A stretch of 64,000 nt of DNA from Ostreococcus lucimarinus CCE9901 (lineage: Eukaryota; Chlorophyta; Mamiellophyceae; Mamiellales; Bathycoccaceae), in assembly GCF_000092065.1 (NCBI RefSeq), contig NC_009361.1:310001-374000 (forward strand), given 5' to 3'. Below the pieces are notes generated by a model that had not been told where the DNA came from, made no database searches, and saw only the letters and a list, made by a program, of their open reading frames with translations. The position numbers and the translations under genes are program-made. Position 1 is the first letter of the stretch; every line of letters begins with the position of its first letter. This document shows positions 43,424 through 53,062 of this stretch, one piece after another.

Positions 43424-46400
43424 TCAAAGGCCGCCGGCGATGATTCTTGGTAGGATTGCGGTGGCGACACCGAGGGCGTAGTACGCCCAGACCGGAATGT
43501 CGCGCACGTCGACGACGGTGTCGCCCTTGGCGCGACCGTCCATCATGGCTTGCATCTTTTCGCCGTCGTCTGCGGCGGCGAGTTGCTTTTCGACCTTGCT
43601 GGAGATTTCGTCGATGGTAGACTCGTCGATCTCCATGGACGTGGCGTATCGGCGCTTGATGCGGTCCAAATCATCCGCAATCTTGCGCGATTCCTCGAGA
43701 ACCTTGCGTTCTTCGCCGTAAAGCGCCAAGAAATCGGCGAGCTTTTTCTCCGTGGCGCCCAACTTTTCGCGAACGATGATGAGTTGCTTTTCGTTAGTCT
43801 CGATTTGTGACTTGTACGTGGCCACGTCCTTGGTTTCGCTGCGAAGTCTCTGGATTTCCGCTTCGGCCACGTCCGCTCTCTTCTCGGCGCTAGAGACGTC
43901 AACAAGCGCTTGACGCGAGAGCTCGTCGATTTCGGATTCGTGCTTTTGCTGCATGGAGGCATACTTGGATTCGAAATCCGCCGTCAAGCGCGCGATCTCC
44001 GAAGCTCGTTGATTCTGTGCGTTTGCGAGCGCTTTGGTAAGGTCCGCCTGCAATTGAGCGAGCTCATCCTTGAGCTTTTGCATTTCAGCAGCCTTGGAAG
44101 CGTCGACGCTGGAGAGCTTATTTGCCAGCACAGACTTCTCCTCCGCGATGGCGGCGAGCGACTTCTCGAGCTCGGCGACGCGCGCTTGAGCAGCGTCCCT
44201 GGCGGTGGCGAGCGTTGCCAGCTCCTTGGGATCGACGGCGTTCTTCGTGAGAGTCGCGACTTCCTTCTCCAGTTCGCTCGCGCGAGCCAAGGCGGCGTCT
44301 CGAGCGCTGGCGAGCGTTGCCAGCTCCTTGGGATCGACGGCGTTCTTCGTGAGAGTCGCGACTTCCTTCTCCAGTTCGCTCGCGCGAGCCAAGGCGGCGT
44401 CTCGAGCGCTGGCGAGCGCTGCCAGCTCCTTGGGATCGACGGCGTTCTTCGTGAGAGTCGCGACTTCCTTCTCCAGTTCGCTCGCGCGAGCCAAGGCCGC
44501 GTCTCGCGCGTTCGTGAGAGAGGCCACTTCCTGCTCGAGCTTTTCGAGAGCTGCCTTGGCCGAAGCCGCGTCGTTGGAAGCGGACTTCGCGTCAGCGCTC
44601 GCCTTCGTCAGCGCAGCGTTAGTGTCTGCGATCGCCTTCTCGAGCTTGGCCTTTTCAGCTTCGAGCGCGGTCACCTTACCGGCGCTCGTCGTGTCGACCT
44701 TGGCCAATGCTTGCGAGAGCTCGGACTTGTGTTGCGCAACAATACTGCTCAACTCGTCGGCGTGAGCCTTCTTCAAATCTGCAGTCGCTTGTTTGACGAG
44801 CTTTTCGTATTCGGCGACCTCAGCTTCGAAGGCGGCACGAGCCTTGGCGGACTCATCCAAGAACATTTGCTCCAACTTCTTTCGTTGATCCTCGGCTTGG
44901 GCGATGACTTGACTTCGCGCTCGCTCGAGCGCCGTCTTCGAAGACGCTTCGAGTTCCGCACGCTGCGCTTCAGCATCCGTCAACGACTTGGCGAGTTTAT
45001 CCTTTTCGCTTTGAAGTTGCGCTTCGAGGGCGCTAATTTGCGCTTTGAGGTCCGACGCGTCGCTGGCATCCTTCAACGCCGCCACATGATCCTTGTTCAA
45101 TTTATCAATCTCCGCGGCGTGATCCTGTTGCAACTTGTTCAAAGTGGATTCATACGACGCCTTGGAGCTCGTCAACGAATTAGTGAGCTCGTCGACTTGT
45201 TGTTGCAACCCGGGGATGAGAGCCGCTTTGGTGAGAGCATCGGCGAGTTCTTTTTCAGCTTGTGCGGCGTTCTGCTTCTCGGCATCCGCGAGTTTCGCCT
45301 TGAGTGCGTCAATTTCTGCTTGCGCTTTCGTCAACTTGGCTCCGTACTCCGCTTCCACTTGTTCCTTCGCCTTTTGTAATGCGCTCTTTTGCTCAGTCTC
45401 GAGCTTGGAAATCTTCGAAAGCAAAACCGCATCGGCACTCTCTGCGGCTTCCTTTGCCGCGGTGAGATCTCTAGCGTTTTGAGCCTTGAGCGCGGCGACG
45501 TCCGCCTCGTATTGAGCCTTGGCGTCTGCGAGTGCTTTGCTAGCTGCCGCAACATCCGCATCGGTACGTTTGCGAAGCTCTTCGATTTGAGCGGCTAATT
45601 TGGCGTCAAGTTCAGCCTTTTGCTCCGCGAGTCGCGCTGAAATTTGGGCGTCAACATCGGCGAGCGATTGAACAGCTGAAGCCTTCGCCTTTTCGGCATC
45701 AGCCTTGGCCAAGGACAAATTCTGATCATGTTCTGCTTCAAGAGCGGCGATGCGAGCGCTGAGTGCGTCGCGCTCCGACGAGACAGCGGCCACGCCTTCC
45801 TTCGCTTGCGCATCGAACGCGCTTCTGAGCTCGTGCATCTCATCAGCGAAGTGCTTCTCCAACTCGGCAACCTTGTTTGCCGCCGCACTCTTCGCCTCAC
45901 TGAGCTGCGATTCCAATTCCTTGATTTCCTCTTCAGCCTCCTTGAGTTTGGCGTTGAGCGTCGCGATTTCGGCTTCAAATTGTGCCTTGGCATCGGTGCC
46001 CGCCGCGGCCGCCTTCAGTTCAAGAGCCTTAATTTCAGCCTCAAGCTTTTGAACCGTCGACTTGTACTCGCTCTCCGTCGAGCTAAACTTGGCTGTCAGG
46101 GCGTCGAGCTCCTTCTTGGCCGCACTCCCATCTTCAGCCTGGATAGCCGCGGCTTGGATCGCCTCGGCAGTGCGCGACTTTTCCGCCGCTAGTTGGCGCG
46201 CAGCGTCTTCACGCGCCGCAGCAAGTTGGTCTTCAAGGGATTTGGTCGTCTTAGCGAGGTCTGTCTCGAGTTGCGCCATCTTCGCCTTGATGGCTTCAGC
46301 TTGCGCAGCTTCGGCAGACTTCAGCTTGGACTGCGATTCAGCGATTGCCTTCGCGTGATCAGCGTTGATTCTTTCGATCTGCACCTTATGCGCGCGTTCG

Positions 46401-49051
46401 AGTTCATCCATCTTCGTCAACCACGTCTTCTCGACCTCAGCCTCTCGAGAAGCGAGAGCAGATTCAAGCGAAATCTGCGATTGCTTCTTCAATGCGTCGA
46501 TTTCGGCATCGTACGCTTGCGCCTTTTCCTTGGCAGCTTTCTCGGCGATCTCTAACGCATTGATTCTAGACTCGTACGACGAGACGAGCTTTTGCGTCTT
46601 TGAAGTTTCGGAATCAAAGAGCGCTTTCAAGGCGCGGCGTTCCGCCGCCATCGAGCGTGTAGCGTTCGCCAACTGCTTCTCAAGTTCGGCTTCGGCCGCG
46701 ACACGAGTAGCCTTGGCCGTGAACTCGAGTTGCGCCGCGAGTTCTTGCTTGGCGTCTTCCTTCAGCTGACGTACTTTGCTCTTGGTATCCTTTTCCATCT
46801 TTTCAACTTTGACGGCGTGCGCCGCGCCGAGGCGCTCCATCTTGCCTGACCAGAACAAGTTCAGCCTTTCTTCGGCACTTTCAATCTCCTTCTTCAAGTT
46901 GTCGCCCGTGAACATCTTCATTTTTTCGGATTCGGACTTGAGAAGATCGAACACCGCTCGTCGCTCATTCTTGGACATCTTGAGTTGCTTTTGAAGCTCC
47001 GCGATGGCGGCATCCTTTTCAGCCAACAGCTCCGCCGTCATTTCGAGCTCTTCTTCCTTCATCTCGGCGACGAGCTGCATCTTTTCAATCTCGTTGAGGT
47101 GAATTTGTTCAGCCACGGCATCGATAATTTCTTGCTTGGCGGCTACGAGATCTTGCGCAGCTCCTTCTTTGACTAGTTCGAGGCTCCTCGCGTGCGCGGT
47201 TTGCGCGGCGGCAGCGGCGCTCTCGTACGTCGCCTTGAGGACAGCCATCTCGGCGCGAATGGCTTCGACATCCTTGGCGCTCGCCGCCTTGGTTTGCTCG
47301 AGGCTGTCAGCGTGCGCCTTTTGGGCTGCATCAGCGGCACTTCGGTACGTCGCCTCTAAGGTCGCCTTTTCGGCCGCAAAGGCGCTCGCGCCGCGCTTCT
47401 CGGCTTCGGATTCGACTTGCTGCATCTTGGCCTGGTGCTCGCGCATGAGTTGCGCGATGGCTTCGGTATGCCTGGCGTCGAGATCGGCGAGCTTCTTCTT
47501 GGCGTCTTCATTTATTTTCATCTCCGCCTCAGTGATCGCCGCGCGCATCTCAACCTTCCAAGCCGCTTCCTTATCGTTCATGAGAAGCTCGAGCGCTTGA
47601 CGCTCCGCGAGAGCCTCGGCAATGGCGCGCTGCAACTCGCGTTCGGCTTCGAACTGCACTTCAGCCACGGCGGCGACGAGTTCGGCGGCGGATGTTTCTG
47701 CATTCGCAGCCGCCTCTTCGAGCTTGGAAATAAGCGATAACTTCTCGGCTTCAATGGCCGTGACCTTGGCGTGCCAGTCCGCGGCTTGCGCCTCCTTGAC
47801 GGAGATGGCTTTTTGAAGCTTGGAAACTTCAGAGTACATCATCGCTCTTTGGGCCTGGTACAACGCCTTGGCGGCGCGCACTTTGGACAATAGATCCTTA
47901 CGCTCGTCCGCAAATTTGCCTTCCATGCCCGCGACCTCAGTCTCGAGCTTCGAGATCGTTTCCTTGAGCAAAGCCGTGTCGCGCTCGTGCGCCTCGCGCA
48001 TGCGTCGCTTTTCGGCTTCAAACTGCGCCTTGGCTTGTTCGAGAGCCTTGGCCTTGTCGGCGGCGTGTGAGTTATTTTGATCGCGCAACTTTGTGATGTC
48101 CATCTGCAAACGGGCGATTTCACGCTTGTGGCGCTCCTCCACGCGCGACATTTCCATCGCAAACTGAGATTGCTTCTGCTCGAGCTCAGCCATCTCGGCT
48201 TCAAACTCGCGCATCATCACCTCGCGAAGCGCCTCGAGGCGTTCGAAAGACTTGGCCCCCCGAGCCATCGCCTGCGCGTGAACTTGCGCGTCGTACGATC
48301 CTTCAAACATGGACGAATCGGCGAGCGTGCGAACCAACCACGCGGCCGCGCACGTCGCCGCGCACGCCGCGCCCGCGCTGAGCACGCACGTCGCGCTCAC
48401 CTTGTACGCTTGGACGACGACGATGGACAACAGAGACCCGAACGCATACGTCACGCACATCGCCAACGCCCCCGGCGCGCTCGCCATCCCGCCAAATTTA
48501 CTCCACACGTACGCCGACACCAGCGTCGCGAGCGTCGCCGCGGACGCACGAATCGCGCTCGCCCCCGGCGTCGCCGCCCACGTCAATCCGCCCGCCGTCA
48601 CAAACGCGTAATCCGCCGCGCACACCGCCCCTACCACCGCTCCCGCCGTGAGCAGCGCCCGCATCGCGGGCGGCGTCGAATTCGGTCCATCATTCGACGA
48701 TCCCGACGGGACTCCCATCGTCGTCGTCGTCGTCGTCGTCGTCGTTTCGTTCGCCTCGTACGTCATCCGCAGCGACCCGTCGCTCGACGCGCGCGTCTCC
48801 GCGCGTCGCCCTCGCGTCGCGCCTCCCCTCGCCCATCCGCCCTCGCCCGGCCTCGCGCGCGCCGCGCCCGCGCGCGCATCGCTCCCGAATCCCATCCCGC
48901 GCGCCGTCGCGCCTCCTCGCACCACGCGCGCGCGCGTCGTCCGTCCCGGCGTCGCCTCGATCGGTGACGTCGCGCGCGTCGTCCGTCGTCCCGCGCGTCC
49001 CGCGCCTCGCACCGCATCGCTCGCCGCGCGCGCGCCCGCGAGCGCGCGCAT
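43424..49051 (-). CDS. Giant membrane-anchored coiled-coil protein
   Basis: About 1875 residues (ATG at 49051; another ATG at 49075 adds eight). The first ~115 residues are Arg/Ala-rich and could be a plastid transit peptide. Four hydrophobic spans follow at roughly residues 120-235. A continuous coiled coil of about 1580 residues comes next, rich in Ala, Glu, Lys and Leu with heptad spacing. It ends with one more hydrophobic segment (VWAYYALGVATAILPRIIAGG[split]) at the very C-terminus. Both ends could be embedded in membranes and span a gap of up to about 200 nm if fully extended. There is no motor or enzymatic domain. It may tether two membranes or organise an organelle surface. Near-identical internal repeats are listed separately. 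Confidence 0.82.
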   Translation of the reverse strand: MRALAGARAASDAVRGAGRAGRRTTRATSPIEATPGRTTRARVVRGGATARGMGFGSDARAGAARARPGEGGWARGGATRGRRAETRASSDGSLRMTYEANETTTTTTTTTMGVPSGSSNDGPNSTPPAMRALLTAGAVVGAVCAADYAFVTAGGLTWAATPGASAIRASAATLATLVSAYVWSKFGGMASAPGALAMCVTYAFGSLLSIVVVQAYKVSATCVLSAGAACAATCAAAWLVRTLADSSMFEGSYDAQVHAQAMARGAKSFERLEALREVMMREFEAEMAELEQKQSQFAMEMSRVEERHKREIARLQMDITKLRDQNNSHAADKAKALEQAKAQFEAEKRRMREAHERDTALLKETISKLETEVAGMEGKFADERKDLLSKVRAAKALYQAQRAMMYSEVSKLQKAISVKEAQAADWHAKVTAIEAEKLSLISKLEEAAANAETSAAELVAAVAEVQFEAERELQRAIAEALAERQALELLMNDKEAAWKVEMRAAITEAEMKINEDAKKKLADLDARHTEAIAQLMREHQAKMQQVESEAEKRGASAFAAEKATLEATYRSAADAAQKAHADSLEQTKAASAKDVEAIRAEMAVLKATYESAAAAAQTAHARSLELVKEGAAQDLVAAKQEIIDAVAEQIHLNEIEKMQLVAEMKEEELEMTAELLAEKDAAIAELQKQLKMSKNERRAVFDLLKSESEKMKMFTGDNLKKEIESAEERLNLFWSGKMERLGAAHAVKVEKMEKDTKSKVRQLKEDAKQELAAQLEFTAKATRVAAEAELEKQLANATRSMAAERRALKALFDSETSKTQKLVSSYESRINALEIAEKAAKEKAQAYDAEIDALKKQSQISLESALASREAEVEKTWLTKMDELERAHKVQIERINADHAKAIAESQSKLKSAEAAQAEAIKAKMAQLETDLAKTTKSLEDQLAAAREDAARQLAAEKSRTAEAIQAAAIQAEDGSAAKKELDALTAKFSSTESEYKSTVQKLEAEIKALELKAAAAGTDAKAQFEAEIATLNAKLKEAEEEIKELESQLSEAKSAAANKVAELEKHFADEMHELRSAFDAQAKEGVAAVSSERDALSARIAALEAEHDQNLSLAKADAEKAKASAVQSLADVDAQISARLAEQKAELDAKLAAQIEELRKRTDADVAAASKALADAKAQYEADVAALKAQNARDLTAAKEAAESADAVLLSKISKLETEQKSALQKAKEQVEAEYGAKLTKAQAEIDALKAKLADAEKQNAAQAEKELADALTKAALIPGLQQQVDELTNSLTSSKASYESTLNKLQQDHAAEIDKLNKDHVAALKDASDASDLKAQISALEAQLQSEKDKLAKSLTDAEAQRAELEASSKTALERARSQVIAQAEDQRKKLEQMFLDESAKARAAFEAEVAEYEKLVKQATADLKKAHADELSSIVAQHKSELSQALAKVDTTSAGKVTALEAEKAKLEKAIADTNAALTKASADAKSASNDAASAKAALEKLEQEVASLTNARDAALARASELEKEVATLTKNAVDPKELAALASARDAALARASELEKEVATLTKNAVDPKELATLASARDAALARASELEKEVATLTKNAVDPKELATLATARDAAQARVAELEKSLAAIAEEKSVLANKLSSVDASKAAEMQKLKDELAQLQADLTKALANAQNQRASEIARLTADFESKYASMQQKHESEIDELSRQALVDVSSAEKRADVAEAEIQRLRSETKDVATYKSQIETNEKQLIIVREKLGATEKKLADFLALYGEERKVLEESRKIADDLDRIKRRYATSMEIDESTIDEISSKVEKQLAAADDGEKMQAMMDGRAKGDTVVDVRDIPVWAYYALGVATAILPRIIAGGL
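44208..44516. repeat. 102-bp in-frame tandem repeat in the coiled-coil gene, 3 copies
   Basis: AGCGTTGCCAGCTCC or its close variant starts at 44211, 44313 and 44415, exactly 102 bp apart, encoding 34-residue units with SELEKEVATLTKNAVDPKEL. The units differ at only a few bases, so the expansion is recent. 34 is not a multiple of seven, so each copy shifts the heptad register. Confidence 0.92.
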
Positions 49052-49542
49052 CGACGTCACACCGCGCGTCGGCATCGTTCACGCGTCGCGCACTCGCGCG
49101 CGTCGACGCCGACGGTCGCCGCGCGCGCGCGATCGCGATTGTCACCCATCGCGCCGCGCATCCAGCGTGGCCGCGGTCGGTCGCGGTCGGTCGATCGATC
49201 GCGCGCGATCGATCCGATCGATCGCGCGTCGATCGCGATCGCGATCGATCGATCGATCGCGCGATCGATCGCGCGCGATCCGATCGCGCGTCGCGCGCGA
49301 ACCCGCGAGAGATTTTTTCGATCGGTTTTATCGCGGCGATCGTCGACGATCGATGGCGATCTCGACGCGCGAAACGCGCGGTCGCGCGCGCCGGCGACCG
49401 ACCGTGCACGGTGGCGCGTGGCGCGTGGCGACGCGCCGAAAACCCGAAAATCCGGAGACGCGACGAGAGATCGCGGCGCGCGCGAGGGCGGCGACGCGAG
49501 ACGACCGACCGAACGACCGACCGAGAGAACGAAAAACGCGGG
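49052..49542. promoter_or_regulatory. Divergent promoter with a GATC-rich island
   Basis: No gene is supported across about 490 bp between two outward starts. From about 49190 to 49300 the DNA is composed almost entirely of GATCG, CGATC and CGCGAT units, with many GATC sites and long self-complementary stretches. Frames on both strands encode only Arg/Ser/Asp runs. Confidence 0.5.
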
Positions 49543-50347
49543 ATGGCGAGCCTGTTCGCGCGATGCACGCCGGGGACGTACGACGCGCTCGAAACGGCGG
49601 CGAAAGGGATGATGCACGCGCAGCTCGCGTGCGCGCTGCTCGGGACGTGCGGGTGGCAAGGGACGGGCTACCTCGCGGGAGTGGCGGCGATGTCGTGCTT
49701 CGGGTTGGTGGCCATCGAAACCGGCAAGAGTGGGCTGCTGAAGGTGCGCGAACGGCGAGGCGAACGGCGAAGCGGGTTTGAACTGAATTGACGCCGCGAG
49801 GCGACGCGACGCGACGCGAACGGGAGACTGACGGCGGCGGATTTCGACGCGCGACGCGCAGTACACGGCGGCGAGCTGCTGGTACACGCTCTGGCTCGAC
49901 ATCATATGGATGGCGTCGTACGCGACGGATAACATCAACAAAAACAACAACTGGAACTCTGGACATAGGCGAGGGAACGAGCTTTGCGTCGGGATGGTCG
50001 TGTTGATTTTCATGCTCAGGTTCCCGCAGTTTTTCGTGTGGCAAAAGCTGTGGCACTTAGGATTCAAGGCGAGTGGCGGTGCCGGGGCTCAACCCTCGAG
50101 ATACGTCGACTTCGCCACGAACCCGGTGGCGCGAGGTCAAGAGATGGGTTCGCCGAGGCCTCAAGGCGACGCGTTCGCGCAACCGCCTCGAGCGACGACA
50201 GCGACGCCGTCGTCCGCCCTCGCGACGGCCCCGGTGTCGCCCTCGCCCGCGCCGCCCGCCCCCGTGGTGAGCGCGCCTTCACCGCCGGCCCCAATCTCCG
50301 CCCCGGCCGTCGTCTCGTTCACTCCGAGTGGACCTGGCAACGTGTAG
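49543..50347 (+). CDS. Four-span membrane protein with proline-rich tail, two exons
   Basis: Proposed join is 49543-49743 and 49862-50347, 228 residues. Exon 1 ends GKSGLLK in phase 0. The 118-nt intron has a GTGCGC donor and a CTGAC site about 31 nt before its CAG. Exon 2 begins YTAASCWYTLWLDIIWMASY. There are about four spans, then a Pro/Ala/Ser-rich tail of about 80 residues (VSPSPAPPAPVV) with no predicted fold. The segment LDIIWMASYATDN, then GVGMV-like NELCVGMVVLIFML, faintly resembles the small AGTRAP family of vesicle membrane proteins; I regard this as a guess. The protein lacks a transit peptide, so an endomembrane location is likelier. Confidence 0.75.
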
Positions 50348-50587
50348 GCGACGAGACGTGCCACGCTTACCCACGCGTGTGCGTGAGTATAATCATCCCG
50401 TTTGTGATAATCCAACGGAATAATACAATATATTTTCGAGCGAACGATTCTCTGATCCCGCGTCTGCGTTGCGCCATAAATTGGTTCGCTATAAATTGGT
50501 CTAATTACAATCACGTTTCGTCAAAACGTTCCGCGTCGCCGGCGCTCAACCGCCGCAGTTCAATTCTTCGTCTTCCGCGGTCGGATT
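50348..50587. other. Short convergent gap
   Basis: 240 bp between the stop codons of the four-span protein and CKS1, which converge. It is AT-richer than its flanks and presumably holds both 3' ends. GGTTCGCTATAAATTGGTCT contains ATAAATTGG twice, at about 50476 and 50490. No gene was found. Confidence 0.4.
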
Positions 50588-51186
50588 CTACGCCGTGGTC
50601 TCTTTAGGTCTGCGATAAAGCATGATGTGCGGCTCCGGGCGATGGCTGCGCACGCGCGGTGTAAAACAAAGTCAGTCGGCGTCGCGCGTCGCGTCCGCGG
50701 CGCCGGCCTCGCGCGTCGAATCGAAACGACAGCCATCGCTCAAACGCATCCAAAATCACCCGCGCGCGCACTCGATACGTACATCGCGTAGTGTACCCAA
50801 CCTCGGGATTGTTGCACGCCCAATCCGCGCCATTCGGTCTGCGCGCGCGTCTTCGTCAGTCCTCCTTCGTCTCGCGGGGGAAAGAATCCCTCCTTCGCGC
50901 GCGCGTCGTCGACCCGTCGCGTCCTCCCCCGTCTCCATCCCTCGCGCGCACCTCGGTCAACAACCGATTCTTCGGCAACAACTTCGCGATATCCGGCGGC
51001 AACACCACGTGTCTGCGGTCGCGCGCGCGCGCCGTCGTCTCGTCAGTCTCGCAACGTTCGTTTCGTCGCGTCTCGTTTCGATCGTTTCCCGCGTCGCCCG
51101 TCGTCGTCGTCGCCGTCGCGCGCGGCGCCGCACCTGTACTCGTACACGTCGTCGTAGTATTTTTCGCTGTACTGAATCTGCGGCAT
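50588..51186 (-). CDS. CKS1: CKS1, cyclin-dependent kinase regulatory subunit (four exons)
   Basis: On the minus strand the exons are 51134-51186, 50952-51012, 50783-50838 and 50588-50645, encoding 75 residues. They read MPQIQYSEKYYDDVYEY, RHVVLPPDIAKLLPKNR, EWRGLGVQQSRGWVHYA and HRPEPHIMLYRRP in order, matching the whole CKS/Suc1 fold including the phosphate-binding Arg/Trp residues and HRPEPHIML. All three introns (121, 113 and 137 nt) have a CTGAC branch site and AG acceptor, and every junction restores frame. CKS1 docks CDK-cyclin on phosphorylated substrates. No single exon is long enough to stand out as a gene. Start codons of CKS1 and the protease at 51378 are 191 bp apart, head-to-head. 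Confidence 0.93.
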
Positions 51187-51377
51187 CGCGCGCGCGGCGT
51201 TCGATCGCGCGGGTCGGTGTGCGGGACGTCCGACAGCTCGCTTTGAATTTTCCTTTCCGCCGCTCCGCTTCCGGGTGTGCGACATGGTCGACGTCGGCGC
51301 GTCGTGGTGCCCGGTTTCGTCGCCGCGAACGAGGCACCACCGCGCGACCGGCGTCGCCGGCACTCGCCCGCGCGACG

Positions 51378-52907
51378 ATGGCGACGGCGTCGACGACGCG
51401 GACGCGCGCGACGCGGCGCGCGCCCTGGACGACGACGCTCGCGTGCGTCGCGGTCGCGGTCGCGCGCGCGGCGCGCGCGCGAGCGGCGACGGGACGATCG
51501 CTGGCGATCGCGATGCGACGGCGGACGACGACCGCGACGGCGGGACGGCGACTGTCGCGGGCGGACGCGATCGAGATTCGGTCGTACGGCGCGCGCCTGG
51601 GGAATGGATACGGCTCCGGGCACGAGTTTTCGCTGACGGTGACGCTGCCGGGCGCGCAAAGTTTTGACCTCATCGTCGACACCGGGTCGCCGCTCACGTA
51701 TTTTCCGTGCGTCGGGTGCGACGCGGAGTTGTGCGGGTATCACGAGCATCAATACTACGATTGGCGGTTGTCGAACGATTTTCGGCTGTTGAACGCGTCG
51801 ATGAACGCCGCGGATGCCGCGTTTTGCGACGCGATGCCCGTCGCGCACAACGTCAGCGCCGACGGCGAGTGTTTATTCGGGCTGGGGTACCTGGACGGTG
51901 CGCGAGGAGGCGGGTCCATGATCGAAGATGTGGTCAGCGTCGGGGATGAATTGTCCCCGGCCAAGATGATTTTCGGGTGCGGTGGTGTCGTAGAAGCTGA
52001 TGGGGGGTTTGATCGACAAGACGGCATGGCTGGTTTCAGTCGAGGTAACACCGCGTTTCACACGCAGTTGGCGAAAGCCGGAGTTATCAACGCGCACGTT
52101 TTTGGATTCTGTTCAGAGGGAAGCGGCACGGATACGGCGATGTTATCGCTCGGTCGGTATGATTTCGGTCGAGATCTTGCGCCTCTATCGTATACACGGA
52201 TACTTGGGGCTGATGATCTCGCCGTTCGCACGATGTCGTGGAAACTCGGCGAAGCCATCATCGCGAGCTCGTCGAACGTCTACACCGTTCTTGATAGCGG
52301 CACCACGCTTGTTCTTCTACCCCCCGCTATGCGAGATGATTTTATCACAAAGTTAGTGGCACAAATGGCGGCTACCCATCCAGAACTTGAACTTTTTGAC
52401 GACGAAGATTTGGGGCAAATGTGTTTCTCCTCTGCCACGCCGGTGCTGACGGCGAAGCTTCGCGACGAGTGGTTTCCAAAACTAGCCATCACGTACGACC
52501 CAGATATCACGTTGATCCTTCCATCAGAGAACTACTTGAACAGTCATTTATACATACCACACACTTACTGCTTGGGAATCGACGAATCAGATGACGGGAC
52601 GATTTTACTCGGCCAACAAGCGCTGAGAAACACGTTCATTGAATACGACCTTGAGAATGATCGCGTCGGTGTGGTCGTCGCGCAGTGCGAAAATCTCCGG
52701 AAGAAGTTCGCGCCTGATACTCCTCATAATCCATGGAGGTTTGTCGCCACCATTTTCATCTTGTTATTCACGGCATGCGTTGTTAGCGCGGTGTCGTTCT
52801 GTTTGTACGCCAAGTTTGGGGGGCAAAAGCCGTTCAAGTACCGAGTGTTCCAAGTCTCCGATATACTCGATGAAGAGATAGAGATGGGTAACGTAGTGGA
52901 CACGTAA
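51378..52907 (+). CDS. Membrane-anchored pepsin-like aspartic protease
   Basis: 509 residues from the ATG at 51378. A signal or signal-anchor (LACVAVAVARAARARA) is followed by a two-lobe A1 peptidase with both catalytic aspartates, in DTGSPLTYF and DSGTTLVLL, and a plant-type cysteine-rich loop after the first (CVGCDAELCGYHEHQYYDW[split]). Near the C-terminus is one membrane span (FVATIFILLFTACVVSAVSFC[split]) with a ~35-residue cytosolic tail. The layout matches algal and plant type-I membrane aspartic proteases of the endomembrane system or cell surface. Substrates are unknown. The ATG is chosen because upstream sequence overlaps the CKS1 gene region. Confidence 0.87.
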   Translation: MATASTTRTRATRRAPWTTTLACVAVAVARAARARAATGRSLAIAMRRRTTTATAGRRLSRADAIEIRSYGARLGNGYGSGHEFSLTVTLPGAQSFDLIVDTGSPLTYFPCVGCDAELCGYHEHQYYDWRLSNDFRLLNASMNAADAAFCDAMPVAHNVSADGECLFGLGYLDGARGGGSMIEDVVSVGDELSPAKMIFGCGGVVEADGGFDRQDGMAGFSRGNTAFHTQLAKAGVINAHVFGFCSEGSGTDTAMLSLGRYDFGRDLAPLSYTRILGADDLAVRTMSWKLGEAIIASSSNVYTVLDSGTTLVLLPPAMRDDFITKLVAQMAATHPELELFDDEDLGQMCFSSATPVLTAKLRDEWFPKLAITYDPDITLILPSENYLNSHLYIPHTYCLGIDESDDGTILLGQQALRNTFIEYDLENDRVGVVVAQCENLRKKFAPDTPHNPWRFVATIFILLFTACVVSAVSFCLYAKFGGQKPFKYRVFQVSDILDEEIEMGNVVDT

Positions 52908-53062
52908 TATGTCACTTTAGTTAGCGCATACTTACCGCAGTAATAATGAACCGCCGCGTTCTCTCGAAAGCTATTCATCGCCTCTAGTCTCGAGAACTGA
53001 TCACGACAGAACGCGAGCGTAGCTAGGATGAATAGAAATTTATTACACGCGGTGACGTTGGT

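Noticed and set aside
43910-45379. Long open frame on the plus strand (489 codons) across the coiled-coil gene
   Set aside because: It mirrors the repetitive heptads on the other strand and contains the same 102-bp repeats. The Leu/Arg/Gly composition has no recognisable domain.
50791-51246. Plus-strand open frame overlapping CKS1
   Set aside because: It starts at GTG, is Arg/Ser-rich and is explained by the CKS1 exons and CG-rich introns on the minus strand.
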